From NCBI GenBank assembly GCA_037043455.1, contig JAWPHD010010305.1, positions 31,022 through 95,021 on the forward strand: a stretch of DNA of 64,000 nt, in the 5' to 3' direction. Both the position numbers and the translations under genes were made by a program. Below the pieces are notes generated by a model, which was given only the letters and a program-made list of their open reading frames with translations, searched no databases and had not been told where the DNA came from. Shown piece after piece: positions 60,856 through 64,000 of this stretch; the stretch's first letter is position 1; each line of letters starts with the position of its first letter. This DNA is from Cyrtodaria siliqua (taxonomy: Eukaryota; Mollusca; Bivalvia; Adapedonta; Hiatellidae).

Positions 60856-61618
60856 TTGGCAGGTACATGTAAGTTTCTCTTTAAAGGAGAAATATGACTT
60901 AAAAACATAATTTCTAGTTGTATTTTAGTTTTAAAAATGCACGGAAACTCTGAAAGACTAACTGGAATTTTGTGCAACACATTTAAAAATTGTGCCTGCC
61001 ATGTACAATGGTTCGACGGTTTACAGGAAGCCTGCATGTGTTAGTTTAACATGTATACATGTAATTAGATAAAATACTTTGATATAACAATGATTTATTA
61101 GTGTCCATGTCCAATCACATCAGCAATTTAATATCGCCTTTTGTTGGATTTACACTCAACTTTCTTTGACAAGATTTGCATTGAACTTGTCTTTTGCATT
61201 TCAACTGCACTTAAACTAAACAAGTGTAAATCACAATCAAAATGTATGTATTTAAAGGGACCAGAAAAAAGTTTAAATCAGTGAATAACTCAAATTGTTG
61301 AAACTTTACTTAAAAAAAGTCAAATCACATAAAAATAGAAAGAAGACAACTGTGACTTACAGTGATTGGAATTCAACGTACATGTATACATGCAGAATTT
61401 CGAAGTTAGTGAATTTCAGTAATCAAGTGAACTGTAGTTTGTAATTTTTTGTATTCTGCTGTTTGGCAGTTACCAGCCATTGACATGACCGGTTTCCATT
61501 TCTCATTTGGCGATGAAATACTGCTGATTGATGTCTTATGAAAGGCAAAAGATTAGGTACATGTATTCATTGTATCAGTAAATATTCGTAACTTTTTGCT
61601 TTTAATGGCAAGTATTTA
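60856..61618. other. Sequence without supported features
   Basis: No gene, array or bounded element is supported between the dispersed repeat and the retrotransposon. Confidence 0.4.
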
Positions 61619-62625
61619 ATGACAATTACACATGTAAAGCTGTTCTACAGGAAGTTTGAATGCAGCGTCATTGTAGACGGACAACTGTCAGAATGGTTCC
61701 CTGTGAAGTCTGGTGTGCGGCAGGGCTGTATCATCTCCCCGATCCTCTTCCTGGTCACCACCGACTGGATCATGCGAAAAACAACAGCAGATAAACCCAG
61801 AGGCATCAAGTGGACCCCCTTCTCCCAGCTCGAACACCTCGACTTTGCCGATGACCTTGCTGTAGTCTCTACAAAATTCAACCATCTTCAAGAAAGACCA
61901 ACAGGCTGAATAGCTTTGCAATGCAGGTGGGCCTTAACACCAACCCGTCAAAGACCAAAGTTATGTGCATTAACACCAACCCTACTGAACCAATCACAGT
62001 CAACAATGAGCCACTTGAATATGTCCAAAATTTTACGTATCTCGGAAGCCTCATCAGTAAAGACAATGCCGCACAAAAAGATATACAAGCAAGGCTTGGA
62101 AAAGCCAGAGGAGCATTTGGCAGATTAAAGACAATCTGGAAATCTAGGCAGTACAGCACCAATACAAAGTTACGACTATACAACAGCTTTGTCAAACCAG
62201 TCCTGCTGTATAGCTCAGAATGCTGGCGAGTTACCAAGGGCGACATGAAGAAGATTAGCGTCTTCCACAATGGTTGCCTGAGGAGGATATGCAGAATATT
62301 CTGGCCCATGAAAATCACCAATGAAGAACTGTACAAGAGGACAAAGAGCCAAAACGTGGTCACTGAGATCAAACGCCGCCGCATCCGTTGGCTTGGACAC
62401 GTTCTTAGAATGGACCAGGACCGTATCCCAAAGACTGCATTGAGATGGACACCACCAGGCAGAAGAAAACAAGGACGCCCTAAAATAACATGGAGACGCA
62501 CCATACTAACTGAGCTGAAGGAGATAGGTTTGACATGGGGCGAGGCGCAACATGCTGCAAGCGACCGAGCCAAGTGGAGGCAAATCGTTGATGCCTTATG
62601 TCCCATCAGGGACGAAGAGGATTAA
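61619..62625 (+). pseudogene. Non-LTR retrotransposon ORF2, 5'-truncated, frameshifted
   Basis: The first frame (61619-61909) carries the reverse transcriptase motifs SGVRQGCIISPILF and LDFADDLAVVS, the latter with the catalytic ADD. At about 61888-61896 (tcaagaaagacc) the frame shifts by one base; the continuing frame reads through MQVGLNTNPSKTKVM, FTYLGSLIS and VKPVLLYSSECW (thumb region) to a basic C-terminus with RRRIRWLGHVLRMDQDRIP and ends at a TAA before 62626. The endonuclease, fingers and first catalytic aspartate are missing, as expected for a 5'-truncated LINE. Clade is uncertain (RTE-like or related). GC content is above the surroundings. The minus-strand frame over 62606-61878 is its shadow. 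Confidence 0.9.
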
Positions 62626-62626
62626 G

Positions 62627-63130
62627 TACACATGTAAATGAATTAAAAGCATAAGAAGAAGCTATTCGCAGCATGGTCAAATCAGTCCAATTTGCATGGT
62701 TTTCTTCTTCTTTTTCTACTGTTGTTGTCTACTTAGAACTGCCAATTAAGGCACACCCGGCCCGGCTCATGGAGTTGATTCCATCACCGTATTAAATTAT
62801 GAACTATTCATTTAGCAGATGGACATCAAAGTTAATGGCATAATTCACATAAAACCTATAAGCAGATGTCATTTGCAGCCTAAATAATAAGGTGATCAGA
62901 AACTGACAGGAATTTCTGAAGGTGATATATGTATGATATGTGCACATTATAGGCTTGATGGATGCATGTCTGTGTGATAGCAATATAAACCTAATCATAT
63001 GAATTAATGTTTACGATTAAACAACATAACCTGCCGAATAGTGGAGTTTTCCAGACTAAACATTTTCATAAACAATAATTAAACAGAAGGTAACGTGGCT
63101 CAATTCAATGTATGTGAATATTTCATATGA
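62627..63130. other. Possible LINE 3' end and unannotated sequence
   Basis: The first 150 bases could be the element's 3' UTR (tcttcttctttttctactgt). No poly-A or clear terminal repeat was seen, and nothing else is supported. Confidence 0.3.
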
Positions 63131-63450
63131 GGCCAAACAAAAAAATACCTGTGTTTCCGTGGCCCAACCGACCCTATTTTTAAGGGGCCGACCCTAAAAC
63201 TTTTTATGAAAAAAAATAAATTTGTTTTGAACAATGAATTATCACAATATATCGAGGTAAACTGACATCACAGAGCAACTTTCAGCTGTATCATCAACCT
63301 GTATGGGGTTTATGAGATAAATACATGTAGAATCTCACAATATCTTGAATCTCACAATATCTTGCTCCAAAAAAAAATAAAATGCCTACCTACCGACGAC
63401 CCTATTTTTTTAGAGCATGCAATAGGAAACACACCTATTTTTTGTTTGGC
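63131..63450. mobile_element. GGCCAAACAAA-ended MITE
   Basis: The left end ggccaaacaaaaaaatacct + gtgtttcc is inverted at the right (ggaaacacacctattttttg + tttggc) with few changes. Internal 'cgaccctatttt' occurs on both sides. The ends resemble the Harbinger-like element at 56361-59166, so it is probably a short member of that family. No clear TSD. Confidence 0.6.
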
Positions 63451-63739
63451 AGGACAATAAAGAACTAAAGTAAACCATGGGGAAAAAGTGCAGATGGTAC
63501 ATGACTCAAACCAGGGACCCCTTGCTAACAGTGCTCCCCGTGTGGTTGCCGGGGTAGAATACCACTGCAAACACACCGTCACATGCAGAGGGGTAGGACC
63601 CCCCACCCCCATTCATATTCATTTTGTAATTTTTTGTTCATGCTCATTAAAGGTCTTCATCATGACCCCTGCATTGTTTCAGGTGCCATCTCGCTCACAT
63701 CACTAAGAGCAGTGGCAGAAAAACAATAACGTGGCTCCA

Positions 63740-63930
63740 GCGTCAATGGAGTTTCTACGATAGAATTTGCAGCAACTCTGCAGTTCAGGGTGAGAAGGTT
63801 CTAGGCCCATTTTCCATATTTTATCTCGATGTACATGGAAGATGAGCCTGGCATGTTCATGCCTTTAGGCGCCATATAACTTTTCATGTGTTGGTGCTCC
63901 GTAAAACCCAATTCAGTTCAGTTGAATGGT
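63740..63930 (+). mobile_element. SINE 3' part
   Basis: It contains 'gagaaggttctaggcccatt', 'tcatgcctttaggcgccata' and 'gttggtgctccgtaaaaccc', then attcagttcagttg. The gcgccatata...gttggtgctccgtaaaaccc module parallels the 3' ends of the SINEs at 1462 and 48170. Confidence 0.5.
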
Positions 63931-64000
63931 AATGTACAAAAAAACTCATTATTTAGCGATTTATTACCAGTGCTGTTTTATGCCTGCAGATGAGTTCCAG

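Noticed and set aside
61878..62606. 242-residue minus-strand frame
   Set aside because: It is the antisense shadow of the retrotransposon reverse transcriptase frame.

Overview
The window is a piece of a repeat-rich animal genome, most likely a marine bivalve mollusc. The grounds are a spliced animal gene, molluscan-type tRNA-derived SINEs, and several large elements built like the 'pearl' elements described in bivalves: short subterminal inverted repeats, tandem core repeats and an ACGG-type microsatellite tail. No microbial operon, rRNA or CRISPR locus is present. The species cannot be named from the sequence alone.

One real host gene dominates. It lies on the minus strand from about 40380 down to 1081 and continues past the left edge. 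I read it as the 5' part of an ARAP-type gene (SAM domain, PH domains, Arf-GAP, Rho-GAP). Six coding exons can be traced by splice sites and phase: exon 1 (40380-38236, SAM domain plus a long disordered linker), exon 2 (34209-about 33917), exon 3 (28200-27964, apparently with a one-base reading-frame break), exon 4 (15911-15787), exon 5 (15185-15142) and exon 6 (1159-1081). Exons 5 and 6 encode the start of the first PH domain (GYLYKQG then GWQKRWVIFDGK). Exons 4-6 are too short to stand out as open frames. A splice acceptor before exon 1 implies at least one further 5' exon. The Arf-GAP, ankyrin, Rho-GAP and RA parts would lie outside the window.

The introns are almost entirely repeats. Minisatellites: 75 bp unit (2264-4080), 26/24 bp (13419-15107), 18 bp (16405-16635), 33 bp (34513-35035), a second unrelated 33 bp unit (40417-46735, about 160 copies), 19 bp (50893-51861) and 26 bp (55524-55860). 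Several have periods divisible by three, so they produce long but meaningless open frames. Transposable elements: four long pearl-like elements plus a solo end; a second pearl-like family with GACGCC tails and G-rich/A-rich cores; a TTAA-flanked element; four short elements with exact 5-bp target duplications and CAGTG/CAGGG termini; two TA-flanked MITE families with two copies each; a PIF/Harbinger-like element with 34-bp perfect TIRs carrying a small open frame and a nested pearl-like element; a foldback element; and several SINEs.

The right end (46.8-64 kb) has no convincing host gene. It holds the two-copy MITEs, tRNA-like SINE heads, the Harbinger-like element and a 5'-truncated, frameshifted non-LTR retrotransposon (61619-62625). 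If the ARAP gene begins there, its promoter is not obvious. A CCAAT/CRE/NRF1-like cluster at about 44990-45030 is the best promoter-like sequence, but it sits inside an inserted element.
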